The notes below the pieces were generated by a model. That model did not search any database. It was given only the letters and a program-made list of their open reading frames with translations, and had not been told where the DNA came from. A DNA stretch of 40,175 nt from Planctomycetota bacterium (GTDB lineage: Bacteria > Planctomycetota > Planctomycetia > Pirellulales > Thermoguttaceae): the NCBI GenBank assembly GCA_029550925.1, contig JAKPGL010000108.1, forward strand, positions 1-40,175, read 5' to 3'. The translations under genes and the position numbers were made by a program. Of this stretch, positions 24,378 to 32,851 are shown in pieces; position 1 is the stretch's first letter; every line of letters begins with the position of its first letter.

Positions 24378-27300
24378 CTACAATCTTTTGGAGATACGTC
24401 GGCAGAGTTGCTGGCTGACCCATTGGAGGAAGCCGCCATCGGGCGGGGCGTAGGGCCGAAATTTTTCCCAACTGCCCACTCCTTCCAGATACAGCACCGC
24501 CCGTTGCATTCCCAGGTTAGCCGCGATGGTTGAATCCACCAGGTTACTCGAATCCGAGGCGTTCATCGAAAACAGCACTCGCATATCGAACTCCGGCAGG
24601 GCGTGGCGGTCCAGCCAGCGGGTGAATGTGTGGTAACTGTCGCACCAGAGGAGAGTGTGGACGCCCCAGGCAGGGCCTTCCCGGAGGATTTGGGCCAATT
24701 GTTGTGCTGGGCTAGCTGGCCGATCCTCCCCGCCGAGAGAAAAGCCGAAGTCCTCCTCAGCTCGCCGGAGTGTACGGAATCGGGCAAGGTCATACACCAA
24801 TAGATAGATGGGCCGCTCTTGATCCAGATTTTCTGCCTGCCGACGGGCCAATTCGGCGGCAACGGCGCCGATCGTTTGGCCAGCTTGTGCCGGGCCGACC
24901 ACCTCCAGCGGGTAGGGCAACATCCCGGCCAACTGCCGGAAGTAGTCTGCTTCGGAGGCGTCCGGCCGGGTCCCATCGAATAGATACATTTGTACGTATG
25001 GTTTCCCCGACGGGTCTTCCGGCGGATATTGGGCGGCCAGGCTCAAAATCCCGGCGGCAAACAAACCCCGGGCTAGATCGTCCCGGTGGCCCACCATCAA
25101 AAGATTACTGCCGCTTTGGCGGATGAAACTGGCCTGGGTGGGCGGCTTGATCGACACGGCGTCGCCGAGCCAGATGTGCGCGGTGCGAGGCGGCTCTGGG
25201 CAAACTTCCGCCTCCAGCAACGCCCGCAGTTGGGCGTTTTCCTCCAGTTTGGCCGGCACATTCCCTTCGAAAACGATGGGCGATGGGGCCGCGTAGCGCC
25301 GATCGGCGGAAAAATCCCGAAGCTGGGCCAAATACTTTTCCCGTTCGCTATCCGAAAGCCAAAACACTTGGAACGGATGATTGCCTTCATACAACCCGTT
25401 GGCGTCGTTGTAGATGGCCTCGCCGGGTCGGGTCAGGAGCCGGGCCGCCGTGTTCTCTTCGCTCAGGATCAGATGGGCGTCGGTTTCGCTGCATTGCAGT
25501 GCGATGCGGACGGCCATTTGGCCCAAGGTGCTTCGGGGCAAGCTGTAGGCCCCGGCCAAGGTCTGGGACCCCAAAAGCACATGGATGCCAAAGGCCCGTC
25601 CTTGCCGAACCAACCGATCCAGCAGCAGGGCTGCCGCTTGCGCAATTCGGTCGTCTTCGACGAAAAGCTCCTGGAACTCGTCGATCACTAGCAGCACCCG
25701 CGGTAGGCGGACCTGGGGGTTTTGTGCCCGGAAACCGGGGAGGTCCTGAACGCCGTGTTGGCGGAACAGGTCGCCCCGTTCGTGCAAGAGGGCGTCCAGC
25801 CGTTCGAGCACCGACAGACCGAACTCCCGTTCGCTTTCGATGGCGATCACCCGGGCATGGGGCAGGCCGGCCACCGCATAGGCCTTAAACTCCACACCCT
25901 TTTTGAAATCCACTAGGTACAGTTCCACTTCGTCGGGGCTGTAGCGGAGGGCGATTTGGGTGATGAGCACATGCCAGAGGGTCGATTTACCGGAGCCGGT
26001 CTTTCCTGCCGCCAGGACGTGCTGCGAAGTGCCCTCGCCCAGACGGAGATATTGGAATTTCTTGGCCCCAGCTCGTCCCAGGGGGACTTCCAGGCCGTCT
26101 TGGCTTGTAGCGGTCCACCAGTGATCTGGTTCGGGCGTTCCGGAGGCGAAGGGCACTTCGACTTTACCAGCCTCTTGGACTGCCTCGCCCACCCGGCGGA
26201 CGATCTGCGTAAATACTTCGGGCGGCGGAGGCGGATCGGGCGTCAAAACCAGGGGGCCAACCCCCGGATGCTCCCAGACGAATCGGCCTTCCCGCCGCTC
26301 AAGGGTCCATGCATACGGCTGGAGATCGGAGAGGTGAAAATCCCTGGGCAAGCGGAGCCGATCATCCACGCTCATCAGGGTAAACACGCCGCATCGGGCG
26401 CCGCTGGAAATAATGCTGCGGAGTCGGGCTGCTGATTGCTCCTGGAAACCAGCCGGGAAATTGGCGATGACGAGCACCCGATACGGCTCGGCCAATTCGC
26501 CGGCAAAGGCGTTATATTGAACAATTGTTTCAAACTCGTTTCGTAGATAGACCTGCAGGACGGTCTCCATGTGTTGGGTCAAATCGGCCAGGCGTTGGTC
26601 GATGTGGGCCGGTTCGGTCCAGATGCGGCTGGAGACCAGCTTTTCGTCGTAGTCGGCCAGGTGCATGAAGGCCGAAAAGTTTTCGCCCAGGCCCACCGGG
26701 TCAATGATCGTCAGTCGCAGTTTTGCCGGCGGCAGGCTGGTGAGCAGCCGAAGCAGGATTGTTTGCAGAAGTTCGATCGCCTCTTGTCGGCCTTCTTCTC
26801 CTACTCGAAGCAAGAGGAGCGGCCAATCGGGAAACGGCGTCAATGCGGGCGGTTCCCAAGCCGTCTGTCGGACTTGCAACTCCGGATGCTCCGGCATCCC
26901 CCCTGGAACTTGTTCCAACGCAAACCGAAACCGACCGAATCGCACCCCTGGCGGCATCTCGACGGGCGGCGTCCACCGGCTCCAATCCACTCGGTCCCAA
27001 GGCGGGCAGAGCGGATCGGCCCATCGGTGGGCGGCTTCCACGTGGCGGCCAAATCGCTCCACAGTTTCATGCCAACGCTGGCGCAAAGCATTCCACCGAT
27101 GTTGTCGGCGTTTTTCGACCCGTTCGATATACCGCCGGTACCGGGCTTCCAATTGGGCCGACTCGGTCTGAAACGTCTGCTTCAGTTCTTCCGACTGCCG
27201 GTGGAAGTCGGATTCCAGTTGGGCCAGGTGTTGGCGGTGGTCGTCAGTGAGTTTTTGCAACCGGGCCGGGTAGTCGGCTTCCAATTGAGCCAGGGCGGTT

Positions 27301-28433
27301 TGCTGTTGGGTTTGAAGGTGCGTAAGCTCTTGGGAGGCGGTCTGTTCGGCTTGGTGCAGTTGCTGTTTAAGGTTTTCTTCCATGGCCCGTTGGGTCTGCT
27401 GGCAGTGGTGTTGGGCGGCTTGGAGGGCCTGGGCGCGGGCCGATTCCGCCTGATGAACCATGGCCCGGAGCTGTAAGTAGATGGCGCTGGCCTGCCGACG
27501 GGCCTTTGGATAGTAGAGGACCAAAAGACCGAGGACGACGGCCAGTCCGGCGATCGCCCCTTCGGTCCAACCGAGCCAGTTCTGCCAGCCCACCAAAGCC
27601 GCCCCAACCACCGCACCGATCAGCATCCCCAAAAACCCCAGCACTACTGGCTGGCCTTCTTGCAGAAGCGTACCGGCGTTGAACCGGTCTAACCGAGCCA
27701 CCAAGCGACGGGCCTCTGCAGCCAGTTCGCCCAATTGGTGGACTGGATCGGTCTGCGCCCCTGCCGCGACGGCCTGGGCGCCCGGTAGTGCGGAATCGCC
27801 GCCGGGCGATTTTTCTGGCGACTGGGAAAAGTTTTTACTCCATAACCACCGCCCGCGGAGCCGGGCTGCCGCCTGCTGCTGTAACGTGTTGATCTCCTGC
27901 CAGAGGCCCTCAATGCGGGCTTGGGCGGCCTGAAGCTCTAAAAGCGGACGTTTTTTCGTGGCGTCATAGACGGTCTGGGCTTCCCACTGGGTTTCCTGCA
28001 AGCGGCGGCGGTGGTCCTCGGTCTGCTGCTGGATGAGCTCGGCTAGCTCCCGACGCTTTTTTTGGTATTCTCGTTCTAGCCGGGCGTATTCTGCCTGAAA
28101 CTCCGCCTCGGCGGTCTGTCGATTGATCTGATACTGCTCTTGGAGGGCGGCTTGGTCGGCCTGATACTTCTGTTCCAAATCGGCCCGAAGCTTTGCGTAG
28201 CGTTTGTCGGCCGACTGGGTTTTTATAGTCGCCGCGGCAGGGATTCGACGTTCCGCCGGCGCCCGACGACGGTTGATCCGGGCCAACTGCTTTAGCCATT
28301 CATGCCAGGCCCGACAGGAAAGCATCTCGACCGGCGGGGGGGCCGATTCATTGCCTCCCTTAGCATCAGGAACCCTCTCCGGCGGCAAAACAGGCTGTTG
28401 CCCAGCGGTTGCCTCTTCCTGCCGGTCATTCAT
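24378..28433 (-). CDS. FtsK/EssC-like ATPase with coiled coils, two membrane spans and three ATPase modules
   Basis: About 1351 residues from the ATG at 28433; a GTG at 28448 adds five. The ATG overlaps the stop of the upstream gene (ATGAATGA), indicating translational coupling. Order: coiled coil (about 75-195), two membrane spans (about 263-284 and 292-308), a second long Gln/Glu-rich coiled coil (about 315-465), a degenerate ATPase module (about 535-730) with IIDPVGLGENFSAFMHLADYDE, an intact FtsK module (about 770-1035) with Walker A GKTGSGKS at 810-817, Walker B VLLVIDEF at 913-920 and LGSQ after it, and a third degenerate module (about 1085-1335) with MVGHRDDLARG in place of the P-loop. 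One active and two decayed modules with two membrane spans recall EssC/EccC of type VII secretion, not the DNA translocase FtsK, which also carries a gamma DNA-binding domain. Both small partners upstream are helical, supporting a secretion-like machine. Confidence 0.9.
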   Translation of the reverse strand: MNDRQEEATAGQQPVLPPERVPDAKGGNESAPPPVEMLSCRAWHEWLKQLARINRRRAPAERRIPAAATIKTQSADKRYAKLRADLEQKYQADQAALQEQYQINRQTAEAEFQAEYARLEREYQKKRRELAELIQQQTEDHRRRLQETQWEAQTVYDATKKRPLLELQAAQARIEGLWQEINTLQQQAAARLRGRWLWSKNFSQSPEKSPGGDSALPGAQAVAAGAQTDPVHQLGELAAEARRLVARLDRFNAGTLLQEGQPVVLGFLGMLIGAVVGAALVGWQNWLGWTEGAIAGLAVVLGLLVLYYPKARRQASAIYLQLRAMVHQAESARAQALQAAQHHCQQTQRAMEENLKQQLHQAEQTASQELTHLQTQQQTALAQLEADYPARLQKLTDDHRQHLAQLESDFHRQSEELKQTFQTESAQLEARYRRYIERVEKRRQHRWNALRQRWHETVERFGRHVEAAHRWADPLCPPWDRVDWSRWTPPVEMPPGVRFGRFRFALEQVPGGMPEHPELQVRQTAWEPPALTPFPDWPLLLLRVGEEGRQEAIELLQTILLRLLTSLPPAKLRLTIIDPVGLGENFSAFMHLADYDEKLVSSRIWTEPAHIDQRLADLTQHMETVLQVYLRNEFETIVQYNAFAGELAEPYRVLVIANFPAGFQEQSAARLRSIISSGARCGVFTLMSVDDRLRLPRDFHLSDLQPYAWTLERREGRFVWEHPGVGPLVLTPDPPPPPEVFTQIVRRVGEAVQEAGKVEVPFASGTPEPDHWWTATSQDGLEVPLGRAGAKKFQYLRLGEGTSQHVLAAGKTGSGKSTLWHVLITQIALRYSPDEVELYLVDFKKGVEFKAYAVAGLPHARVIAIESEREFGLSVLERLDALLHERGDLFRQHGVQDLPGFRAQNPQVRLPRVLLVIDEFQELFVEDDRIAQAAALLLDRLVRQGRAFGIHVLLGSQTLAGAYSLPRSTLGQMAVRIALQCSETDAHLILSEENTAARLLTRPGEAIYNDANGLYEGNHPFQVFWLSDSEREKYLAQLRDFSADRRYAAPSPIVFEGNVPAKLEENAQLRALLEAEVCPEPPRTAHIWLGDAVSIKPPTQASFIRQSGSNLLMVGHRDDLARGLFAAGILSLAAQYPPEDPSGKPYVQMYLFDGTRPDASEADYFRQLAGMLPYPLEVVGPAQAGQTIGAVAAELARRQAENLDQERPIYLLVYDLARFRTLRRAEEDFGFSLGGEDRPASPAQQLAQILREGPAWGVHTLLWCDSYHTFTRWLDRHALPEFDMRVLFSMNASDSSNLVDSTIAANLGMQRAVLYLEGVGSWEKFRPYAPPDGGFLQWVSQQLCRRISKRL

Positions 28434-28662
28434 GCGCCGATTCTCCACACTCCTTGGCCGCCTCGGAAAAAACCTCTTCCAGTCGGCTGATCGCCTCGAT
28501 GGCCTCCCGCACCCGCCCCTCCAGCGGCGTGAAATAGTGAGTTCGCAAAAACTCCATAGCCGGGTCGTTCCACCGCTCCTGGAGGCCCTCGGTTGTCTTT
28601 TTTAACATATCCAGAGCCTCGTGCAAACGGGCCGCCGGCGATCGAAAATCCCAAAGTCGCAA
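28426..28662 (-). CDS. WXG100-like small helical-hairpin protein
   Basis: 78 residues with predicted helix (about 10-30), a turn with LQERWNDPAMEFL, and a second helix from about 45 to 73 (PLEGRVREAIEAISRLEEVFSEAAKEC). Length, the Trp at the turn (W-N-D in place of W-x-G), the aromatic F/Y residues just after it and the two-helix layout match the WXG100 fold of type VII substrates. This is inference, since the exact motif is not kept. The start is TTG at 28662, chosen because GGAGGG lies eight bases upstream and no ATG is available. It lies three bases after the preceding gene and overlaps the ATPase gene, so all three form one operon. Confidence 0.75.
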   Translation of the reverse strand: MRLWDFRSPAARLHEALDMLKKTTEGLQERWNDPAMEFLRTHYFTPLEGRVREAIEAISRLEEVFSEAAKECGESAHE

Positions 28663-28665
28663 AGG

Positions 28666-29427
28666 TTAACCCTCCGGAGTGCCGTAACTTTCGGATGGGG
28701 AGGCTGCCTCAGCCGATGGGGCGGTGCTCCCGGGTGAGATACTGTGTTTGGAGTCAAGGGAGGAATCCAATGGGGTTAATTCTACCTTAGGGCCAGTTGC
28801 GTGAGGTTGCTCCCCAGAGATTTGGGAATCTGCTTGGGCTGGGGTGGGGGCATCTGGGACGGAAGAGGCTTCGCCGGGGGAACCCCGGCTTGCCGAGGCC
28901 AACCCTTCGACTGCTTCTAAAAGGGATGTAGGCGAAGGGGGGGCCTGTTGACTTATGTAGGACTCCAGCGAGAGGGCCATGCGTCGTAGGGCGGCCAAGG
29001 CCCGGGGATATTCGGACGAAAGCCATTCCATCAACGGCCCCACTTTGCCCCGGTATTCCTCCGTCTGTTTGGCGGTCCGATAGACCCACTGCCGAACCGC
29101 CTGCTGCTTGGCCATCGACAAGTCCAACCGCTTCTGCGCCCGCTGGAGGGCCTTTTTCTGATCGATACAACTGGAGGGAACCTCGTCTGTTCGCTGGAAC
29201 ATGCGGGCTTGCTCCAGTTCTTGGCGGGCGCGGGCCACCTGCTCCCAACTCCGGCGTACCTGGGCCTCCCAGTAACGGGGCCGATCTTGCTCGATCCATT
29301 GGTTGGCCCGGCGGAGTTCTAGGTCCAGGTCGGCCAAGGCGGCCTGGGCCTCCTCGGCAAACCGCACTAGCGCCGCCGCCAAACGGTCCACATCTTCAAT
29401 CGCCAGCACTCGGGCTGATTTGGCCAT
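28666..29427 (-). CDS. Coiled-coil protein of the FtsK/EssC-like operon
   Basis: 253 residues. Residues about 1-165 are almost all helix, with heptad-like patterns (DVDRLAAALVRFAEEAQAALADLDLELRRANQWI, then EQVARARQELEQARMF and QKRLDLSMAKQQAVRQWVY). The C-terminal 90 residues are disordered and rich in Ser, Pro, Ala and Glu. The N-terminal part resembles a family found next to FtsK-type ATPases in other planctomycetes, by memory; it has no named function. The long helical hairpin is compatible with an LXG/WXG-like secreted or structural partner. The start ATG has GGAG eight bases upstream. First gene of the operon; two hairpins lie in the leader (29470-29540). Confidence 0.8.
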   Translation of the reverse strand: MAKSARVLAIEDVDRLAAALVRFAEEAQAALADLDLELRRANQWIEQDRPRYWEAQVRRSWEQVARARQELEQARMFQRTDEVPSSCIDQKKALQRAQKRLDLSMAKQQAVRQWVYRTAKQTEEYRGKVGPLMEWLSSEYPRALAALRRMALSLESYISQQAPPSPTSLLEAVEGLASASRGSPGEASSVPDAPTPAQADSQISGEQPHATGPKVELTPLDSSLDSKHSISPGSTAPSAEAASPSESYGTPEG

Positions 29428-29469
29428 CGGGCATACTCCTGGTCAACGCAGCGCCGGCGTCCCCGCCGA

Positions 29470-29540
29470 TCTTCCATCTTACTGGAAGAGCGGAGGCGCT
29501 AACCGGCCCATCCCCGGCCGAATAAGCCAGGATCGCCTCC
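29470..29540. promoter_or_regulatory. Structured leader with two inverted repeats
   Basis: TCTTCCA-N6-TGGAAGA at 29470-29489 and a perfect GCGGAGGCG/CGCCTCCGC pair at 29490-29498 and 29532-29540. They sit between the thermonuclease stop and the first gene of the FtsK-like operon. They may end transcription from upstream or shape the operon leader; no T-run follows. Confidence 0.4.
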
Positions 29541-29588
29541 GCCCAAGGACAGCTCCGAAAAGGGCGAGGGAACGAACTACTCAGCGAG

Positions 29589-30104
29589 CTACGGCGGCTG
29601 GGAAGCCCACAGACCCCGTCGGGCTTGGCGTGCTTCTTGCTCGGCCAAGGCAAACCGCCATTTCCTCTCTTCTAAGTAGTTGAACTCCGGTCGATGCCGG
29701 GCTAAACCCGCCCGAACAAGTTCCTCGTTGAGCATCCGCTGCCCAACCCACACATAGGCCAATCGCCGACCATACCGATCCTGCCGCTCATAGGGATCGT
29801 CTTCTAGTCGAACCGGACCGGAGGCCAAAAAATTTTCTGCAAACAGAGTGGCCTCTCGGCTGAAAGGCTCAGGCGATTGGCCCGCTCGACCTAATTCCGG
29901 AGCATCCACGCCAATCAGTCGGACGCGAACACCGTCGCTTAGTTCAAAAGTATCTCCGTCGATTACCCGCTTGAGCTCGGCAAAGGAGGAGTGAGGGGTG
30001 GGAGGAGATTCGGAGGGGCCTTGCCGCCCAATCCGTTGCCAACCCACCCAAAGAAGCAGAATAACCAGCAGCACCACCCCCGCCAGAGACTTCGGTCGCC
30101 TCAT
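29589..30104 (-). CDS. Staphylococcal-nuclease-like thermonuclease, membrane-anchored
   Basis: 171 residues from the ATG at 30104; an ATG at 30191 would add 29 Arg-rich residues with little sign of coding. Residues about 7-22 are a hydrophobic anchor or signal peptide. The nuclease domain (about 42-165) keeps the SNase active-site pattern: Asp51 in VIDGDTF, Arg62, Asp67 and Glu70 in RLIGVDAPE, and Arg113 in YGRRLAYVW, with the LNEELVRAGLA segment after it. It should cut DNA and RNA with calcium, in the periplasm or outside. The upstream zinc-ribbon gene is on the same strand and about 90 bases away. Confidence 0.9.
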   Translation of the reverse strand: MRRPKSLAGVVLLVILLLWVGWQRIGRQGPSESPPTPHSSFAELKRVIDGDTFELSDGVRVRLIGVDAPELGRAGQSPEPFSREATLFAENFLASGPVRLEDDPYERQDRYGRRLAYVWVGQRMLNEELVRAGLARHRPEFNYLEERKWRFALAEQEARQARRGLWASQPP

Positions 30105-30194
30105 CGGCCTAAAAGGCCAGCGCGGCGGCGCCCTTCGGCGTCCCGAAAGACGAGCAAACGTACTTCGGCGTCCCAACGGACGCGGCAGCATGGC

Positions 30195-30503
30195 TCAGTT
30201 TTTACTAAAGTGCATCGCCTTGGCCGACTCTCGGCCTATCGGATTCTGGATAAACCGCTTATAACACTCCGAACAGAGATCAAAGCGGAACTCTCGATAA
30301 ACCTCCTCGCTCAATTCGGAGTTGTCCATCTGATGGAGGTGTTCCAGATATTGTTGAATTTCGTCCAGGTAATCTCGGTCGCTTTCCTCGGGCTGAACAT
30401 TTTGGGGGTCTAACGCGGCGGCTGCCTCAATTTTTACTACATATCGAACGTCGGTGTTGGGATCCAATTCCCGTTTACAACAGTCGCAAATATAACGAAT
30501 CAT
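30195..30503 (-). CDS. Small zinc-ribbon-like protein, unknown function
   Basis: 102 residues. An N-terminal cysteine cluster (C6, C8, C9) and a C-terminal C77-x2-C80 frame an acidic helical middle (about 38-72), so two halves could form one zinc ribbon. Starts with MIRYICDCCKREL; ends KRFIQNPIG. No named family is recognised. It is followed by the thermonuclease gene on the same strand and may share its transcript. Confidence 0.75.
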   Translation of the reverse strand: MIRYICDCCKRELDPNTDVRYVVKIEAAAALDPQNVQPEESDRDYLDEIQQYLEHLHQMDNSELSEEVYREFRFDLCSECYKRFIQNPIGRESAKAMHFSKN

Positions 30504-31093
30504 GGAGCCGCTCCTTGCAACACCGTAAAATCCGTTTGGGCACCCCGCCCAAACTTCCTTACCTCCATCCTACCTGCCAAGGCGGCGACTCTGCAAGGGC
30601 GGCTTAGAGAATTTTTTTCTTCCTACCCCCCTTCGATCTGAGATTGCGTAACATTTTAGCCGAATCCAGTACCTTCGTAACCGGGAATCCAGGCGTTTGA
30701 AGAGTTTTTGTTTTCTGTATTCCCGCTTGCGAGGGAATGACCGTTTTGCCAAGAAAATCGCCAAATCGCTACACTCGGCGAAAATGTTGCGGAATTGCTA
30801 AAACCGAAAAACCCACAAGAGGTTTGCTGTTGAGCGTCCGTTCTCTCCGTGGGGCATTACCTATCTCTCGGGTAGGGGAGCGATCGTGCGGGAACACCCA
30901 CAAAATTAAAAACAGAGGGACTAGCAAAACCAGAGAAAATGGGCAATTTCAGACCGCCCCTTTCCCCTCTGGCCGCCTGATTTTCCGATCCCCCGGTTCC
31001 CCGTCGTGAGTTTCTGGAACCTCAGAAAAAGAAAATATGTCCACCTCTTTTGATTCCGAGGTTCCAACGCTCCTCCTGGGCTTCCCGGTACGT
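30504..31093. other. Intergenic region with repeat and inverted repeat
   Basis: 590 bases with no gene. It holds family A copy 5 (30648-30789) and a TGGAACCTC/GAGGTTCCA inverted repeat with a long loop (31013-31066) just downstream of the ferredoxin stop. The rest shows no feature I can name. Confidence 0.4.
30648..30789. repeat. Family A nested inverted-repeat element, copy 5 (short)
   Basis: Left end GTAACATTTTAGCCGAAT is intact; right end CTCGGCGAAAATGTTGC is a slight variant. Only the right inner repeat (TTCCCGCTTGCGAGGGAATGAC) with its own small hairpin is clear; the left inner one is reduced to CGGGAATCC. Confidence 0.65.
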
Positions 31094-31372
31094 CTAGGAC
31101 TCGCAAAGAGGCTTCTTTTTTTCGGTAATGACCGGGCACTTGGCGGCCATTTCCGCGTTCAATTGAATGTAGCTTCGCCACTGCTCTGGGACTTCTTCCT
31201 CCGCATAGATCGCCTCCACCGGGCACTCCGGGACGCAGGCGTCGCAATCGATACACACGGTCGGATCGATATAGAGCATCCTCTCCCCTTCTCGGAACGC
31301 CTCTACGGGACAAACGACCACGCAATCGGTGTACTTGCAATCCAGACATGGTTCACAAACGACATGAGGCAT
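31094..31372 (-). CDS. fdxA: Seven-iron ferredoxin (3Fe-4S and 4Fe-4S)
   Basis: 92 residues from the ATG at 31372 (AAGGAGA eight bases upstream); the longer frame upstream is not supported. It follows the Azotobacter ferredoxin I pattern closely: CKYTDCVVVCPVEAF, CIDCDACVPECPVEAIY, then the QLNAEMA..PVITEKK tail. Expected ligands are C9, C17 and C50 for the 3Fe-4S cluster and C21, C40, C43 and C46 for the 4Fe-4S cluster. A low-potential electron carrier in the cytoplasm. It is shorter than the 106-residue Azotobacter protein, lacking the last part. Divergent from the sigma factor gene with 560 bases between. Confidence 0.93.
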   Translation of the reverse strand: MPHVVCEPCLDCKYTDCVVVCPVEAFREGERMLYIDPTVCIDCDACVPECPVEAIYAEEEVPEQWRSYIQLNAEMAAKCPVITEKKKPLCES

Positions 31373-31934
31373 TTCTCGTTCTCCTTTCCTAGAAAGACAT
31401 AGGCCCTCTTGAAACGAATGTTTTCCTTGAACAGAGGCAACATTTCCGCCGATCGGAGCCGGATAGATTTTCTCCTCTTCAAGGGCTAGGAGGGATGGCG
31501 CGGAATAGCGGCGTCGGTTTCTATCGGATATTCCCAAAAGGCCGGGTTTTGAGGCCCATGGGCTAGAGGTTCGTGCTCTAGGCCGTCCCGACGGCTAATA
31601 GCCGCAGTAGGAATAGTTTCTCCATCTGGCGGAAATGTTCCGCTGCTGGAATCTTTACGAGAGCAAGGGGCTGCTAAATTCACGGAGTCTCCACAATCCT
31701 ATGGAGTTGTTCCCGGCCAGTCAATCCACCACGGTTGGGGAGAGGCGGGCGTTTTGCGTTACCCCCCTCCAGGGGGTAATTCTTTTCTTACTCTCTTGCA
31801 TTCTCAAACCATCTTATTTACAATCAAGAAGAGGAATCGAGCCGACGACCGCAGGGTGTCTGTCTGGTCATCGGGTCGGCAGGTTCAGGAAGGGGAGTAT
31901 CGGCGTTTAATTCTCCTGGTCGAGGAACGAATCC
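31373..31934. other. Divergent intergenic region with a terminator-like hairpin
   Basis: No gene seen. It must hold promoters for the ferredoxin and sigma factor genes. A hairpin with T-rich tail lies at 31759-31790 (see its entry), and a right-end-like piece of family A (GGCGGAAATGTTCC) lies near 31629-31642. Confidence 0.4.
31759..31790 (+). terminator. Terminator-like hairpin upstream of the sigma factor gene
   Basis: TTACCCCC (31759-31766) pairs with GGGGGTAA (31772-31779), followed by TTCTTTTCTT. It points in the same direction as the sigma factor gene that starts 145 bases further on, but no plus-strand gene precedes it. It could be an attenuator or the end of a small RNA. Confidence 0.45.
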
Positions 31935-32516
31935 GTGGCTCTGTCGGAAATCGACCGGAACTTGTTGGATCGCTGCCTGAAGCGGAAACACAGGGGGTGG
32001 GAAGACTTTGTGGACCGCTTTCTGGGTTTAGTCTTGCATGTGATTAAGCACACGGCCCAGGCCCGTGGGATTCGGCTGACGCCCCAAGATCGGGACGATC
32101 TATGTGCGGAGGTCTTTTTGCAGATTGTCCAGGATGATTTTGCGATTCTGCGCCGCTTCCGGGGGCAATCGAGTTTGGCCACCTATCTGACCGTGGTGGC
32201 TCGCCGGATTGTGGTTCGCCGCATGTTGGCGATGCAAGCCCAGAGCACGTTGGGTCAAAACTTGGCCGCCCACGAACCCGCGGCTTCTACCCCCGCCCCT
32301 GAAACCCAATTGGCCAACCGCGAAGAAGTCCAGCGTCTGCTGGCCCAACTCGATGGCGCCGAAGCCCAAATCGTCCGTATGTTCCATTTAGAAGGCCGCT
32401 CCTATCAGGAGATTAGCCAAACCACCGGCGTCCCGGAAAATAGCATTGGTCCCATCCTTAGCCGAGTGCGTGCTAGACTTCGCTCAACCAATTCGACCTC
32501 TGCTTCCGGTGGATAG
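31935..32516 (+). CDS. RNA polymerase sigma factor, ECF-like
   Basis: 193 residues. Region 2 covers about 22-98 (WEDFVDRFLGLVLHVIKHTAQARG, DRDDLCAEVFLQIVQDDFAILRRFRGQSSLATYL, VVARRIVVRRM). Region 4 covers about 127-182 (EVQRLLAQLDGAEAQIVRMFHLEGRSYQEISQTTGVPENSIGPILSRVRARLR), with the helix-turn-helix SYQEISQTTGVPENSIGPILSRV. There is no region 3, as in ECF factors. The start is GTG with GAGG nine bases upstream. No anti-sigma gene follows; the next gene is a transporter. Target genes and signal are not evident. Confidence 0.92.
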   Translation: MALSEIDRNLLDRCLKRKHRGWEDFVDRFLGLVLHVIKHTAQARGIRLTPQDRDDLCAEVFLQIVQDDFAILRRFRGQSSLATYLTVVARRIVVRRMLAMQAQSTLGQNLAAHEPAASTPAPETQLANREEVQRLLAQLDGAEAQIVRMFHLEGRSYQEISQTTGVPENSIGPILSRVRARLRSTNSTSASGG

Positions 32517-32617
32517 TTCGTCTTGGATTCTCCGCGTCCTTCTCGACGGCGGCGCTTTCTTCAAAACCGACATCCGAAAAATGCTATCTCCCTGCCTCTT
32601 GCCGTCTTGAGCTTTTT

Positions 32618-32655
32618 CGGAAAGGTGGAGCGTCCGCTTTCCGCCGCCCTTTTTC
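32618..32655 (+). terminator. Terminator-like hairpin after the sigma factor gene
   Basis: CGGAAAG (32618-32624) pairs with CTTTCCG (32637-32643), followed after a few bases by CTTTTTCC. It lies 100 bases past the sigma factor stop and before the symporter, so the two genes are probably separate units. Confidence 0.5.
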
Positions 32656-32851
32656 CGCTATCCCAATCACCCAATCCCTCCCTCAGCGGCAACCTTCCTG
32701 ATCCCAGGCTTTTGCCGGTTCCTTCTCGTCGGGGGAAAAAAAGACGCCTTCGATTCGCTTGTCGGCTGCCGCATCTTTTGTTAGGGTAGAAAAATTACTG
32801 TCCGCAGAAAAAAACTCCGAAATGCGTCCATCCCATCGGCTAGGAGAATCC

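Noticed and set aside
26571-27476. Plus-strand open frame of 301 residues inside the FtsK-like gene
   Set aside because: Antisense to the coiled-coil region; its Leu/Gly/Phe-rich product mirrors the Gln/Glu codons of the real gene.
24378-28433. Classical cell-division DNA translocase FtsK
   Set aside because: It lacks a four-helix N-terminal membrane domain and a gamma winged helix, and has decayed extra ATPase modules and WXG100-like neighbours.
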